Assembly (NCBI GenBank): GCA_037349105.1
Contig: JAYJMM010000070.1
Location: 930,001-994,000 of the forward strand
Reading direction: 5' to 3'
From: Limnomonas spitsbergensis
Taxonomy: Eukaryota > Chlorophyta > Chlorophyceae > Chlamydomonadales
DNA: 64,000 bases
A program made the translations under genes and the position numbers. The notes beneath the pieces are model-generated. The model did no database searches. It saw nothing but the letters and a program-made list of their open reading frames with translations, and was not told the origin of the DNA. This document shows, piece by piece, positions 1 to 11,990 of the stretch (positions within the stretch are counted from its first letter, which is position 1; each line of letters starts with the position of its first letter).

Positions 1-731
1 GGAGAATAGAAGAATGGTTTTTAAGCTGGTGCATACCCGCTGGGACCTACTGACCGCTCAGACGTGTGGGGCTGGTAGGGGATGAGCAACCCCAAGGCCA
101 TGCACAGCTAGGACCATGGTGCAGCCATGCCACCTCCTATGCATGGGGGACAGGAACATGGAACTCAAAAACCCGATCCAAGGTGTAGGCATACCTACAT
201 TCCATGCGATGGGGTAGGAGCTTGGCACTCGGCGTCCTGAACAGTGGGAGAGAGAGGATCGGCGTGATGAGCGATCGAAGCAACGACAATTGTTCCTATT
301 TCACTGTGCCTGATTGTAACTGATAATTGACGGTGCTGATGTGGCATGGGCCCATGCTGCATTACCTCCTCAATCGTTGCGGTGCGGATGTGGCTTCGGC
401 CCAGGCTGCGCTGTTTCCTAACTCCCACGCCCCTCACGGGGCGTAGCTTTCATTCTTTTTATCTCCTCAATCCCTGCACTCCCGCGTAACACACCTTTCC
501 TTCCTTCTTCCCAGGCAGGACTGGTCATGGTTGATCAAGTTTTGTGAACAATGTCCGATAAGACAGCATCAACCAACGGTAGCAGCTTGTGACACAAGCT
601 GGGGATTATTATTATGTGATCGGGAGGTCTCAGTACAAAAAACACGGCCACAAAATCACCGCAATTACCATTACAAGCAGCCTCATTCACTTCCCTCATT
701 TCCTTTCTTGTTGCTTATCCGTTGCCAACAG
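1..731. other. No gene supported upstream of the kinase exon
   Basis: I see no convincing exon here on either strand. If the kinase exon that follows belongs to a complete gene, its 5' exons should lie here or left of the window, but no kinase motif (glycine loop, VAIK, HRD or DFG) is readable in any frame. Confidence 0.4.
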
Positions 732-914
732 TTATGCTTTTGGCATCACCCTTTGGGAGCTGTACACTGCGGATGAGCCCTTTCGTGAATTCAACCGAGC
801 CTACTTGAGCTACCAGATTGTCAAAGCGGGGCTGCGGCCGACGTGGCCACCGGGAACTCCGCCAGCCTACGCGGATCTGGCTCAGCGTTGCTGGGACAGG
901 GCGTTGGAGAAGAG
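732..914 (+). CDS. Protein kinase C-lobe exon (TKL-like), partial or relic
   Basis: A single exon, preceded by a CAACAG acceptor and followed by a GTGAGA donor, encodes about 61 residues. It starts at the conserved YAFGITLWEL segment (helix F region of a kinase C-lobe) and ends with a CWDRALEKR-type helix H/I segment, the usual site of the invariant arginine. This is the pattern of tyrosine-kinase-like (TKL/Raf-like) Ser/Thr kinases, which are common in algae. No glycine loop, VAIK lysine, HRD or DFG segment is seen upstream, and no continuation (the usual RPSF segment) is clear downstream. It is therefore either one exon of a gene whose other exons I cannot recognise or a fragment left by a rearrangement. 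The kinase family call is fairly safe; its function and integrity are unknown. Confidence 0.6.
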
Positions 915-1255
915 GTGAGAGAATTGGAAGCTGACCTCAGGTGCCGCTGTGACTGAGATAGGGCAGGTGGAGGCCGACTCCATTTCTCCCATCTAGGATT
1001 TCGGGGGGCGCCCAGGAAAGAGAAAAAGAAGAACGCTCATCATAAGGACAGTGAAGGAGTTTTGGGGCTTCCAAACCTGACCCAGACTGGCCCCGGGCAT
1101 ACAAAATTGACCTGTCAGAAGGCTTTTATTCATTTTGTTCCGCTCCTAATCTCGCAGCGCAGGCCTCCAGTCATATGTTCCACCACTCCACCAGCATCAA
1201 AAATGCCACAGCCCCGTCCTGCTATTGACACAACGCTAGTAAATGCAACCCTAGG

Positions 1256-1340
1256 CCATAAACCCTGAACCTGAACCCTGAGCCCTAAACCCAAAGCCCT
1301 GAATTCCAAACGCTAAACCCTTATCCCTGAACCCTTGACC
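1256..1340. repeat. Degenerate telomere-like CCCTAAA tract
   Basis: A run of imperfect heptamers of the CCCTAAA/CCCTGAA kind (CCCTGAACC, CCCTAAACCC, CGCTAAACCC, CCCTGAACCC). This resembles a decayed interstitial telomeric repeat. Shorter tracts of the same kind occur near 16,010-16,035 and 55,830-55,855. Confidence 0.55.
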
Positions 1341-1478
1341 TGCTGAATGCATGATGTCACCCCTGATGTCACCCTTGCTGCCCCTGCTGCTGGACGGGTT
1401 CAGGCCGACCTTCGAGGAGGCTTTGGGCGCTCTGGTGGGGATGAGGGCCGCGGAGGGAGGGTTGACACCCCCCCTACA

Positions 1479-1733
1479 GGTGCGCAGGCAGGGCTCCTCC
1501 CTCAGCCAACAAGTACCCAGGGTGTTTTTATCGTAAGTTGCGCTGGCAGGGTTCCTCCCCCAGCCACGGGGTCCAGCAGGGGTCCTCCCCTCCCCCAGTC
1601 AGCAGTCGCAGACAGGTGCGCAGGCAGGGTTCCTCCCCCAGCCACGGGGTACAGCATGGGTCCTCCCCTCCCCCAGTCAGCAGTCGCAGACAGGTGCGCA
1701 TGCAGGGCTCCTCCCCCAGCCAACAAGTCCCAT
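1479..1733. repeat. Tandem repeat, period about 78 bp
   Basis: The phrase GCAGGGTTCCTCCCCCAGCC recurs at about 1546 and 1624, and again in diverged form near 1489 and 1702. This gives about 2.5 units of 78 bp plus a partial leading unit. Units also share TCCTCCCCTCCCCCAGTCAG and a CAGTCGCAGACAGGTGCG segment. All three forward frames stay mostly open because the unit has few stops; I do not regard these as coding. Confidence 0.8.
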
Positions 1734-1939
1734 TGTCTTATCACCAGTTTGTAGCTGGCAGCAGCTTAGTTCGATATTTCTGAAGGCTGCCCAGTTTTTC
1801 TTGCCCGATGGTGTGAAACGGATGACTGATAGTGTGCAATTTTTTTGTGCGCTTGGAGCATGGAGTATTGTAGCCTCGTGATTTGAAACGAGGCATTCCT
1901 GGATGATTGGGGTCCGTTTATTTGTTAGCGCGGTTGGCT

Positions 1940-1990
1940 GCAATTCAGCTACTTCACGGCCTATGGTTGAGGCACCCTGGTGCAGCATAC
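1940..1990. repeat. Dispersed CAGCTAC repeat, copy 1
   Basis: Contains GCAATTCAGCTACTTCACGGCC followed by CCTGGTGCAGCATACCCTGCTG. It is related to copies near 19,395, 52,190, 52,380 and 53,330, which share the TTCAGCTACA(T) and GGCCTGGTGCAGCAAGCCCT blocks. A short non-autonomous transposon or SINE family is likely, but no ends were defined. Confidence 0.45.
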
Positions 1991-2925
1991 CCTGCTGCTT
2001 GGACCACCGGCTGTAGGCAAGTCAAGTTTGGGTCCCCACCAGTCCAGTGGTGGGTGGCTGGATGCCTGGCTGCCTGCATGGCGCCCCTCAAAAACATACT
2101 GGTGGGAAAACGTTAACAGTGGTAAATAAATAAATAAATAATCATATATGTCCTGAGATGTGGATTGAGGGGTATGGACATCGAAATGTCTACTTGACAG
2201 CTTGCAGTAGTCAGCCTCGCAAGATTACAACCAGTTTGTGTGAACTTGTGACCTCTTACCAGTGCGTTCAATACATTTGTTGTAATTCTAAATTGTAAGT
2301 TCCAAATTTTCAAAATAGCACCTAGCAAAAACGAAAAAAAATGGCATTTAGTTTCCTGTCTGATTTGGGGGGGGGGGGTCGAGCGTGATTGGAATGTTAC
2401 GGGCAAAGAGAGCACCCGTGCCACCTACCTGCCACTGTTGCTATGTCCTTGAACTGAGTTTGCGTACCTTCTGCCCAGGTTCAAGGGTTAAAGCCATCAC
2501 CAGATGGATCGCTGTCATGGACATGTTTCAACAAAATTCAGTGGCTTGAAAGCAAAGCCTGGATGTCCCGGCGGATGTCCCGGGCGACGGACCACCAGCA
2601 GAAGTGCCACCTGCCATAGAAACAACGTCCCTGAACTGTGTGTGGTGCGTGTTGCGCAGGTTGAAACGTTCCAGCCCGATGGATCCTGCTGTGATGGTGA
2701 TGGGTGTGAAGACCTCAGCCCATGTTTGGCTACATGCTCAGCAATGGCACCATAATCCTGGATGTTTCGGCGCACGTTCTGTTCGAATGGATCTATGGGG
2801 GTTTGGCAAGCTCACCACTGGCATCATAATTCCAGATCTTACGACATACTGTTGCTCATTGGATTCGGACATCGGTGGCATGGCAAGTTGGGCAAGCTCA
2901 GCAGCTGCCAGTGTGACACAACATA

Positions 2926-3165
2926 TTGCTGAGTCTGCTGGACCTGCTGGGCTTGACGGGCCAGTTAAACCTGCTGGGCCTGTTGAGCTTGTTGGGTCTG
3001 TTGAATCTGCTGGAACTGCTGAGCATGCTGGGCCTGCTTGGCCTGTTGGGCATGCCGGGCCTGTTGAACTTGTTGGACCTGCTAAGGTTGCTGGGCCTGC
3101 TGGACATATTGGGCCTGTTGGGCCTGCTTGGCCTGTTGGACCTGCTGGGCCTGCTTCTAAAACTA
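2926..3165. repeat. Short-period GGGCCTGTTG/GGACCTGCT minisatellite
   Basis: An imperfect array of 9- to 15-bp words such as TTGGGCCTG, CTGCTGGACC and TTGGCCTGTTGG. One forward frame would read Leu-Leu-Gly repeats and another Gly-Pro-Ala/Val repeats. Because several frames are open simultaneously and there is no exon context, I treat it as a simple repeat rather than a protein. Confidence 0.7.
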
Positions 3166-3242
3166 TGGCAAGCTTGGCAGGTGTGGAACTACCATCATTC
3201 CAGGAAATGCCGCATCATGCGCGACACGGCAGTTCTTGTTAG

Positions 3243-6200
3243 TAGTCTACATCTCAGATAATAAAGGACAGTGATGCTGCCGTGGACATGCATGGCCACC
3301 CTGTCCTGGTCTGCTGCTGTCTTTAGGCGTTTGTCGTAAAACATTTATTTTGCCGGTAATGTGCCATAATACTCGTTTTGGTTCCTTGCATGTACTACGC
3401 GTTGTCTTGGGCAATAATGTTATCATGTTTCCATTCCTCATTTTACAACATTTGATCTTTTATATCAGTAATTTCATGTCCTATCCATGGATTATGCTTG
3501 TAGTGGTCTAGGCTGTTTTGTTTCATGTGCACACAGCACAGTATCAACATACCGTACACATAAAAAGCAGGAACTGTCAATTCAAAAGAGTGAAATGAAT
3601 GCAAGCCTTCAAACTTTTGGAGGTAGCAAGCCGCAACAAAATAGAGTTCCGTTTATCAATTTTTTGTCAGTATGATGCCGAGGGTTATTTCTTCCTGTTT
3701 AAAGCATCCACCCAATGATATTTCGAAAGGGCTAGGCAGTTCGAAATTGGGAAGGAAACCAGGGAGGAAAACCAAACCAAAACTGACAGAACCGACTCAC
3801 GCCCTCTTTGAGGAGCGTGATGGAGTCACGAGAGACAAGCACATGACCAATGGGCCTTGATAACTTCGAAATCATGCCCGACGTGTTTTATAAATCGTGG
3901 AGTCTATACAGTACTTTTAAGTTGTCCAGTCGACTTTGGTCTCCTAGTGCCCTCAAGGCTTGTCTTTATGTCAGTCGCATCTGTAGTCTCACTTCATGCT
4001 AGCTAGCTTCTCGAGCCTTAACCGGGCATGAATGCATGATAGAAATTATTATTTAAGAAACGTATGTACAACACCGATTTTGATGTGAGGTTGGAAGAGT
4101 TTCATATGTTGCTCGGACCTCAAAAAAAACGAAGACTAGGACACAATAATTGCCCAGCTCCCTTGCGACTCCACATTCCCCTAGAATCGCAAAATGGTGT
4201 TAAGATAATTGAATGGGCACCCAACATAAAACTTGTTGAGTGGGAGATAGATGGTAACTTGATTATGGGGAGGAGAGACCTATCATGTCAGGGGAGGGAA
4301 ACTAGGGGCGTTGTCACGACGTATGACTGCACCGTGCGTTTGACCGCGCCAACTGCTCTTCGGTTAGGATTTATGTGTGGACCTCAATAATTGTGTGTGT
4401 CCACTAAGGGAATCCGCGTCACCACTCCTCGTGCATGGCCACCGTGCATCAGGAACCATTCCCATGTAAGTCTTGGGGGGGGCAAACAAGAACTGGATAC
4501 CCCCTATCACTGAAAGTTGTAGAGCTTGACGAGAGCTTTCCATACCTGCTACTAATAAAAATTGGGCCCAGGGGGGTGGGAAATATGGAGGGTCAAAGTG
4601 GGCGGGGGGCCTGGTTAGCCAGGGGTCGATAAATTTTTTTCATGATGATTTGTTTAGGAAGTTTTTTGCCCTCCCCCCCCGTCGTAAGTCCTCAATCAGA
4701 AACTCACAATTACGGTTATACCGGTGGTGACTACAAAGTCGGGGCTACGTTTATAACGTTACCCTCTGGTCCCTGCTCAAAAGGCTCGGCCACATGGACC
4801 TCCCACTCTCTTGTTGGCAACTAGAGGGAAGGCGCGAAATAGGGACAACAGGAAGAGGCAAAAATATAGGTCAGATTTCGCAGCCCCAAATAGAAAGTAG
4901 GGTAGCCCTTCTAGTGAGGTTTGAGTTCTCGCATTATGCAACCCATCAAGATATTTCACACGGTCATTTCAATGTAGATTTGTATGCCGTATCAAACCGC
5001 AAATCAAGATGGCTTCAATTTTACAAGATAGGTTCAACAAAAAATGCAACATGCGGGGCTGGAACCCCACCCCTATGACATTATGGAAACCATGGGCAGG
5101 TAGGTGTGGGGGGTCAGGCATATCTTGATGCACATTCCATTTTTGTGATTCAAAACCCAGTTCAAATCAACTGATTTCTGTAGAGAACTTTGTCGTTTAC
5201 AGTTTGGCTGACAGGTAAGGCAGTATGGGCTTAAGGGGCATGTCACATGCGCTTTCTGCCCTGACAAGGTGTCAGGGGTGGTGAAGCGCACCATGAAAAG
5301 GCCTCGTGTTGCACGTGTCTGATCTGAGAGGGAATGAATGAGGGGCAGTCCATTAGCTGGGTCTACCTGAGGGATCCAGTTTGCGACATGCTCATCCCTT
5401 TATCCTCGACATATGATTGGGGAATGTGCATATTCCTCCCCCCCTCTGCAACTCCATGCACGCCCTACTAGACTGTGACGGATGTTAATTTTGCACACCA
5501 AAGAAGCATATCTGCATGCATTTTTTGTGCGTTTTACTGGCATCAGCAAATGGGCCATGGCAATGTCAAGGCTCTGCACAAGGCAAGAGTCTTCCTTTAA
5601 TGCCCTTACAAAGTTAAGTACCTAGCTACTGGTATGTTGGCCATACTGCGCACTACATGAAACTTGGGCCACGGTCTCATGCAGTCATTGTGCTCTTCAA
5701 GCATGCGGCCAGAGCAATGCGTTAGCGGAGTGGGAGACACGTAACCATTTTCAGAGCAGGGACCACAGTGCTACCTACCTGACGGCCCAAAGACCAGCAG
5801 ATCTATGTTGCAAGCCCACTGCAAGACCTGAAATAAAATTAAGAAATTTTTGCGTGAAATGCGAGCAATTATGTACGGAAGCAAGGTGTAGTTCTGCATG
5901 ATAGATGCGTTGTGTCAAGTGCAAGTTTGCTGAAGACCAGATCTAATGTGCAGCCATGCAGATGGTAGAATGTCAGCACGGTAGCTTAACCATTATCCAT
6001 GCGTTCGGCCTTTGGGATGAATGAGGTTTGTCCGTCCCTATCCGGGATCCAAGGGTCCCCCTGCCAGGCCAATGGCATGGCTTGATAACGGTAATTAGAG
6101 ATCTCTCATGATGATGATGCCATCCGCTTTTGCAGAACCTACCATCCGGGCGCCCAAGACGCTTGCCGCACACAAGTGTCGACTAGAACTGACACTTCAA

Positions 6201-6724
6201 ACGTAAGAGCGCCACGTCTCATGAGGCATTGTTAGATAATCGTGGAATGTTTATGATTGTCTGATGTGCTAGCGGCGGAGGCTGTCAGACCAACCATGCC
6301 ATGGGATGGAAGCGACCGACATGCCATCACGCTATGGACGGCTGGACACACGCCTCATATAATGGCAGGCCTGGGACACCTCAGTCAGCACCCAATATCA
6401 CGTTTGCATGAGTGCACCAAGATAGGCAGTAGAGGTCGAAGCGCGTTAAGGTTTCAACTCTCAAGTTGAAGGTGTAGGAGGTTTCAATGATTCATACTCG
6501 TCAGCCGGTGATTCGGTGGACCGACCGAGCTGAACCCCAAGCCAACGGTGCCAACTACTGCCGAGCCACTAGCCACCCCCAGACACTATTGCTCGCAGTG
6601 TGCAACTGGAAGTCAACACGATTATAGTTGCCTTTCGCATTTAGATTAGCAACAATCCTAATAAGTGTCAACGGTCAGGACAAGCTCAAACTCCGCGTGC
6701 CTTGTTTCTGCATCCCGCGCGGTG
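3243..6724. other. Unassigned DNA, no gene supported
   Basis: Lower-GC sequence with only short open frames, none with recognisable motifs or convincing splice context. G-rich runs occur near 4,470-4,620. The right end contains the promoter region of the first ankyrin-RING gene, but no distinct box can be assigned. Confidence 0.5.
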
Positions 6725-9700
6725 ATGGGGAACATTGATTCCCTCTGTGCTGGGTACACCTCGGAGGTGCGAATGCGGGAATTTTGAATTGACATCAAAG
6801 ACGAAGATGCGCGTGCGGCCGAGTGCCAGTTCTCGCTTCCCTCTAGCTCCCTAGATTCATGACCGTCCCACCCTTTCTTGTCCCACCCATGTCCCGGTCA
6901 CAACTCCACGTAGGCTGACCTTCTGGTCTCATGCGTTAAGTCTGGCGACGTCGATCGTGTGAGGGACGTCTTGGCACGCTACCCGCAGCTTTTGACCTTC
7001 AAGCGCGGGCTGAGCGATAGCCTCAGCGTGTGGCACCAGGCAGCAAAATCTGGCAGACATAGCGTTTTGGAGCTTTTGGCCGAGGTGGCACAAAGTGACG
7101 GAAGCGTTTTCGCCGACCTGTCTGCTCCTGAGCGCCATCTCAAGATAATGCAGCAGCTGGACACCAAGGTAGCAATTCCCCACCCACCCTCGCGAGCAGA
7201 CACAGCCTACCCTCCTGCCCGGATTGAAGTTCAGCAAGGCCGCCTGATCCTCCTCGAGCACGTTCCTCGCGACCTGAATTAATGCATCCCATATTTAAAT
7301 CGCAGAATTTGCGAGGCCATACTCCGCTAATGATCGCTTGCAAGAAGGGATACACAGACTGTGCCACATTCCTCGTCCGACTGGTGAGCTATGGCACTGA
7401 TGTACATACCAAAACGTAACCTCTAGGGTGGATGGGTAGGGCAATTGTTAAGGACCGAAATGGGAAGTGTCGCAATTCGAATTGCCTAGAACTATATCCA
7501 TGCATTTGCAGTAACACAACGGAAGCCCACGCGGCACAAGGTTGTGGCACCCACAAGGTTGTGGCACCCCAGCACACCAGCAGCATATGCAGCGGTGCAG
7601 CTTCAATGGCAACTTTGGCAAGGTTCTCACTTCTCATTGCTACTGTCAGATGTCAAAAAGCACATGGGCGTTCATGTTCGATTCATTAGCACCGGCATAC
7701 CGCCATACCGGTGCCTGGCAGGGTGCATGGTTGAATAGTACACGACCATTGCGTCTGCTCACTCGCCCAGCATTAAGGAAACTGTCGTCCTCCTTGCATT
7801 TGATTGTTTTTTCCTATTGTTCTGTTGACATTCCAAGTCGCAGCATTAGGGCGTGTGGGAAGGTTGTTGAAAGGTGCACAGGCATCTCAATGCTGGACTC
7901 CCTCTGTATCAGAATCGCCAAGCTGCCAGACTGCTGAGCTCTGAATGAGGAATCCTCAAGCCCCACTTATTTCTTTGCTCCATGTTTAGGGCGCTAACAT
8001 CTTCCATGGGGAGCGCCACAGCGAGGTCACGGCTCTGCACCTGGCAGGTGTGTGCGCTTTGGTCAGGGCTTGGGAATTAGATTCAGACATGACAGGTGTC
8101 AGGTGAGCACACTGCACCTAGGGCTCGGGAATCAAATTAAGTCCCTGCATGTGTCAGTTGTTTGCTGTGCTTCGGGTAAATGGTTCAAGGTTCAGGTTGG
8201 AGCTTGACACCCTGAACATATGAAGCACGTGTGCGCTACTTCTCCCCCATCACCCTGTGTTGAAACAATTACGGTGTCCTGAACCCAACCAAAAACGTTT
8301 CTATACATGGTATATGTTCAGAAAATGCTTCTTCATGAGGGATGATGCCTTGTGTGAAGGAGAGTAAATGGCATGGGTCCACACTTTGCACATAACCCCG
8401 TGAACACATCCTGAACCTCAAACCAGGGCTATCGTCAAGTGTGGGTCACATTTGCATCCCAGTGCTTAATGTAACGAACGTCCATGTGCTGCACAGAACC
8501 GCTCCTAGCATGCCCCATTTGTTGTTTTCCCGAGCTCCCTCTGACCTGACCTCCCCGTTACCCCAACCTTTGATGTGGTACAGCCAGGGGCGGTCATACG
8601 AGCTGCATCCGTGCAGTGCTGGGCAGCGCGTCTCGGGAGCAGTCGCTTCATGGCCGCACTAGGTAAGCAGGGAGCAGCAGTTCAAGGGGACCTCCCGCCG
8701 TGGTACTGCAAGCCTGAACTCACTCCCTTACCTTGGTGCCAAATGGATGAGAATGATGCTGAAGCTTGCCATCTACCCTAGTACCCCACTTTGTTTGCTA
8801 TTTCCCTCCAGCCCACCTGTATCCGAAGTCCATTTTTATTTATATATGGATTGTCCCCCCTGGATCAGGGTCCAGGATGTGTGCAACATCTCTGGGATAA
8901 CCCCGCTTCACACCGCTGTTGCCTACGGGCACCTGGACTGCGTGGAGGCGTTGCTGGAGTATGATGTGTACCTTATGCCCAGATCCAGGTGTGTGTTGGG
9001 GGGGAGACAGGGGACGAGGGGTGGGTGAGTGGGTGGGCAGAGGGGGGGGAGAGGTGACCAGATCCAGGGGTGTGTATGAGGGGGGGGGGAGACAAGGAAC
9101 AAGCGGTGGGTGGGTGAGTGGGTGGAGGAAGGTGGTCAGGCTGACGGATGCATGCCACCTGCACCTACCCATCCCTTCTGACTGCATATGCCCCATACAT
9201 TCCCTCCTGGAAGGGGCCGCAACTACTTGCACAATTCTGAATTATGGCGCAATTGCTCAGAACAGCTTTGGATCCATAGGGTCTGCACATCTGAGATGGG
9301 CTTGACTGCTTGAGACTGGACAATAACTGCACTCAGCTGCACATTCTAGTGGCTTCGTGTGCCCGACACATATCTTGACAAATCCCTGTGACTGATCCCT
9401 AGGGCCTACACCATTGAGATGGGCCTGAGCCTGGCCAATGGGAGCACCCCGTTGCACATCGCCGCGGAACGCAATGACGTCGAGGCTGCCCGCGCCATCC
9501 TCCGGCACCATGCTGCCCGAGCAGTCAGCACACCGGGCGGGACAGTCAATATCCGATGGGCTCGAGACAGCGACGGCTGGACACCCTATCAGGTGCGCCT
9601 CTTAAGCCAGAAAGCCATCAGGTGCGCCTCAAAAGCCTGCGTTTCCAAAGCCTCAACCCGCGCATCCACCAAACAGCCCTTTTCGAAAAGGCCTGGCAGT

Positions 9701-11947
9701 GCAGGAGGCCTAGAAAACATATGGGAAGTTCTATTAACCCGCGAGTAAAATATGCAAGGTGTGTGTACCGGTATTGCGTTGCAGGTGGCTTACTCCAGAA
9801 GCCGCCCAGCAGCTTTGGTGGAGCTGCTGCACCCTGGAACAGACCTGGTGCGGGTATTTGGCATACAGGAGCTGGCAGCACCAGGTGAGAAGGGGAGACG
9901 AGGTGTGTAGCTCTCAGGATGCAGGAGGGAGAAGCCTAGAGGCTGCATCCTAAATGAAACCCTCTTGAAATCTGTCCCTGCTAGACTGCAACATCAAGTC
10001 TGACGTCCCAGTGAGCAGCTTTTAGGCTTACGAATTGAAAGGAGTGAGACCTAGAGCCTATTTCCTTACCCGTAGCCCTGGACCAGATATGGTCAACAGC
10101 ATACAGGAGCTGTCAGCACCAAGTGAGAGGTATGGGCACAATCTAGGGTGCAGTGAGCAATGACGGGATGAGAGGGACTGTTAGAGAGAGTGCGTGTGTT
10201 TGTGTGTGTGTGTCCCGTTAATGTGCTGGTGAACCCTTAGGGCCTGAGACTTCTCTCTTGCACCTCTCCAGTTCCCATAAAATGTGAGGCTGGCCACCCA
10301 AACCTTAAAAACCTGAGGAGCTAACGCAAGAGAAAACACTCGCAGCTTCTAATGTTGGATTCACATTTTATATATACATTTGAGATCTTGATCTGATGAA
10401 CCATCTTTCCCGTCGCAGCTTATGGCGTTGCCAAGCTGAGTGTGCTTGCGGCTGCGGCGCTGCGGCTCAAGCTTTTGTCGGATGTCAAGCGCGTGTCGGA
10501 GGGCTTGTCAGTCAAGCACGCATCAGAGGCTTTCTCAATGAAGCACGGGTCGGAGTGTTTGTCGGTCAGCCTCAGGTCCAGGCACGGGTCCACGAGGTGA
10601 GGGAGGAAGCATGGTGGGCCTGCCTACAAGAGATAGCAGAAGGGGGGGATACCCGAGTTCCCAGCATTGGGGTACACCAATGGCAGTACAGTTTGCTTTG
10701 ATGGCCTTTATCTGAATGGCGCCTCGGGATAACAGAAATTACCCTGTTTACCAGCGGTGCCTCTTTGCATCAAAACCGTGGCAATGGTCCGTTTTATTTC
10801 GTCCCCTGTCCGCTCTCCCACGGCCCAGTCTCCCACTGCAGTGTCTGCTGCTGATGCCCCAACTTATGCTGCTTCTGTTACCGCTGCCCCGACTGTTACC
10901 GTTGCTGCTGCCGAAACTGCTGCTGTTGCTGCTGCCCCAACTGCTACCATTGCTGCTGCCACAATTTCTGCTGTTACTGCTGCCCCAAAAGTGCATCCGC
11001 TGCTGCTGCCCCAACTGCTGCTGTTGCTGCTGCCCCAAATGAGCCCGCTGCTGCTGCCAAAACTGCTGCTCTTGCTGCTGCCCCAACTGCCAGGCCTGGA
11101 GGCGACAGCGGCAACCATGTGGCACCCATGCCTGGGCTGTGGTCTCCTTCGCGGCTCGGGCCGGGTCCAGCCCCTCCGTCCTGCGCCCGTGAAATGCTGC
11201 GTAAGCGAGGCGCCGCCGGTAGCCCAGAGATGAGTAGCGGGGACGAGGCGGAGCGGAGGCCATCCTGTTTGGCGAGGTCAGGAACATATACACAGGATGC
11301 AGCTGTGGCTGATGGCGACGTGGTTTTGACAGAGATTGAGATCGCCTCAGTCGCAAGCTCTGAGACACATGGAGAGGAGCTCTGTGCGGTCTGCTTCGAC
11401 TGCATGCCCGACGTGGCCATTCAAGGGTGTGAGCACCGTATGTGTGGCACATGCGCGCAGCAGATGTGCACTCGGGTCAAGGACAAGCCGCTACCATGCC
11501 CGTGAGTATGGGAAAAGAGGGAGGAGGGGCAAGATATTGATGGCATTCCCATGAGTGCGGAGGGGGATGTGGAGGGGGGTGAGGAGGGGATAGACATGAG
11601 GATTAAGATAATGAAGGCATGTCCACGAGTTTCATTGGGTCATGCACTCATGCAATTCAGGTTAATAAGTTTATCTAAAAGAAGGCTCTTCTTTCTTTCT
11701 GGCCTTCAAAGGTTTTGTCTTTTTTGTAAATATGAATCAGCTCCCCCTATTAGAACTTGAGCAATTTCAGATTGATGTCCCATGCATGGCTGCATGGTTG
11801 ACTGGCTTATCCTTGCACCGAGCTGTCGTCCTATCAAACCCTTGCTCCACCAGCCCTAAATGCACCCCCTTCACACACCTCAACCCTGCCTGCTTGCCCA
11901 GGTTCTGCCGCAAGAGCATCGGGGCGTTCCTCAGCGCTGCCAACTGA
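6725..11947 (+). CDS. Ankyrin-repeat/RING E3 ubiquitin ligase, XB3/XBAT-like, copy 1
   Basis: Eleven exons: 6725-6766, 6914-7168, 7306-7383, 7990-8047, 8584-8662, 8869-8988, 9403-9592, 9785-9884, 10419-10596, about 10992-11501 and 11902-11947. All junctions close in phase and give 551 aa. The start is chosen because exon 1 encodes MGNIDSLCAGYTSE, a plausible N-myristoylation signal with a nearby Cys, and the paralogue has the same exon. Exons 2-8 encode ankyrin-type repeats (GHTPLMIAC, TALHLA, GITPLHTAVAYGH, GSTPLHIAAERND). Exons 10-11 encode a C-terminal RING: CAVC, then GCEH, CGTC, and CP/FC split across the last intron. This order and the helix after the repeats match plant XB3/XBAT ligases, which ubiquitinate targets at membranes. 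Exon and intron layout is identical in copy 2. The least certain boundary is the exon 10 acceptor, which lies in a GCTGCTGCC repeat where the frame is blocked further upstream. Confidence 0.88.
10850..11090 (+). repeat. GCTGCTGCCCCAACT microsatellite-like tract at the intron 9/exon 10 border
   Basis: Imperfect array of GCTGCTGCC, CCAACTGCT and GTTGCTGCTGCC words. In the gene's frame the distal part codes for an Ala/Pro-rich linker (AAAPTAAVAAAP). The proximal part has a TGA in that frame, so the acceptor is placed at about 10,991. Copy 2 has only a short version (VAAVAPTAATSAAP), so the tract grew after the duplication or shrank in copy 2. Confidence 0.7.
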
Positions 11948-11985
11948 TCAAGCGGGAGGCATGGCCTGCCTGCTGTATAGCTAGG

Positions 11986-11990
11986 TGTAA
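11986..11990 (+). promoter_or_regulatory. TGTAA polyadenylation signal of copy 1
   Basis: TGTAA, the usual green-algal polyadenylation signal, lies 39 nt after the TGA stop. Copy 2 has no TGTAA at the matching position; TAATAAA-like words occur near 20,000-20,030. Confidence 0.5.

Noticed and set aside
2604..3261. Collagen-like (Gly-Pro-Ala) or Leu-Leu-Gly repeat protein
   Set aside because: Two different frames are open across the same simple repeat and there is no exon context.
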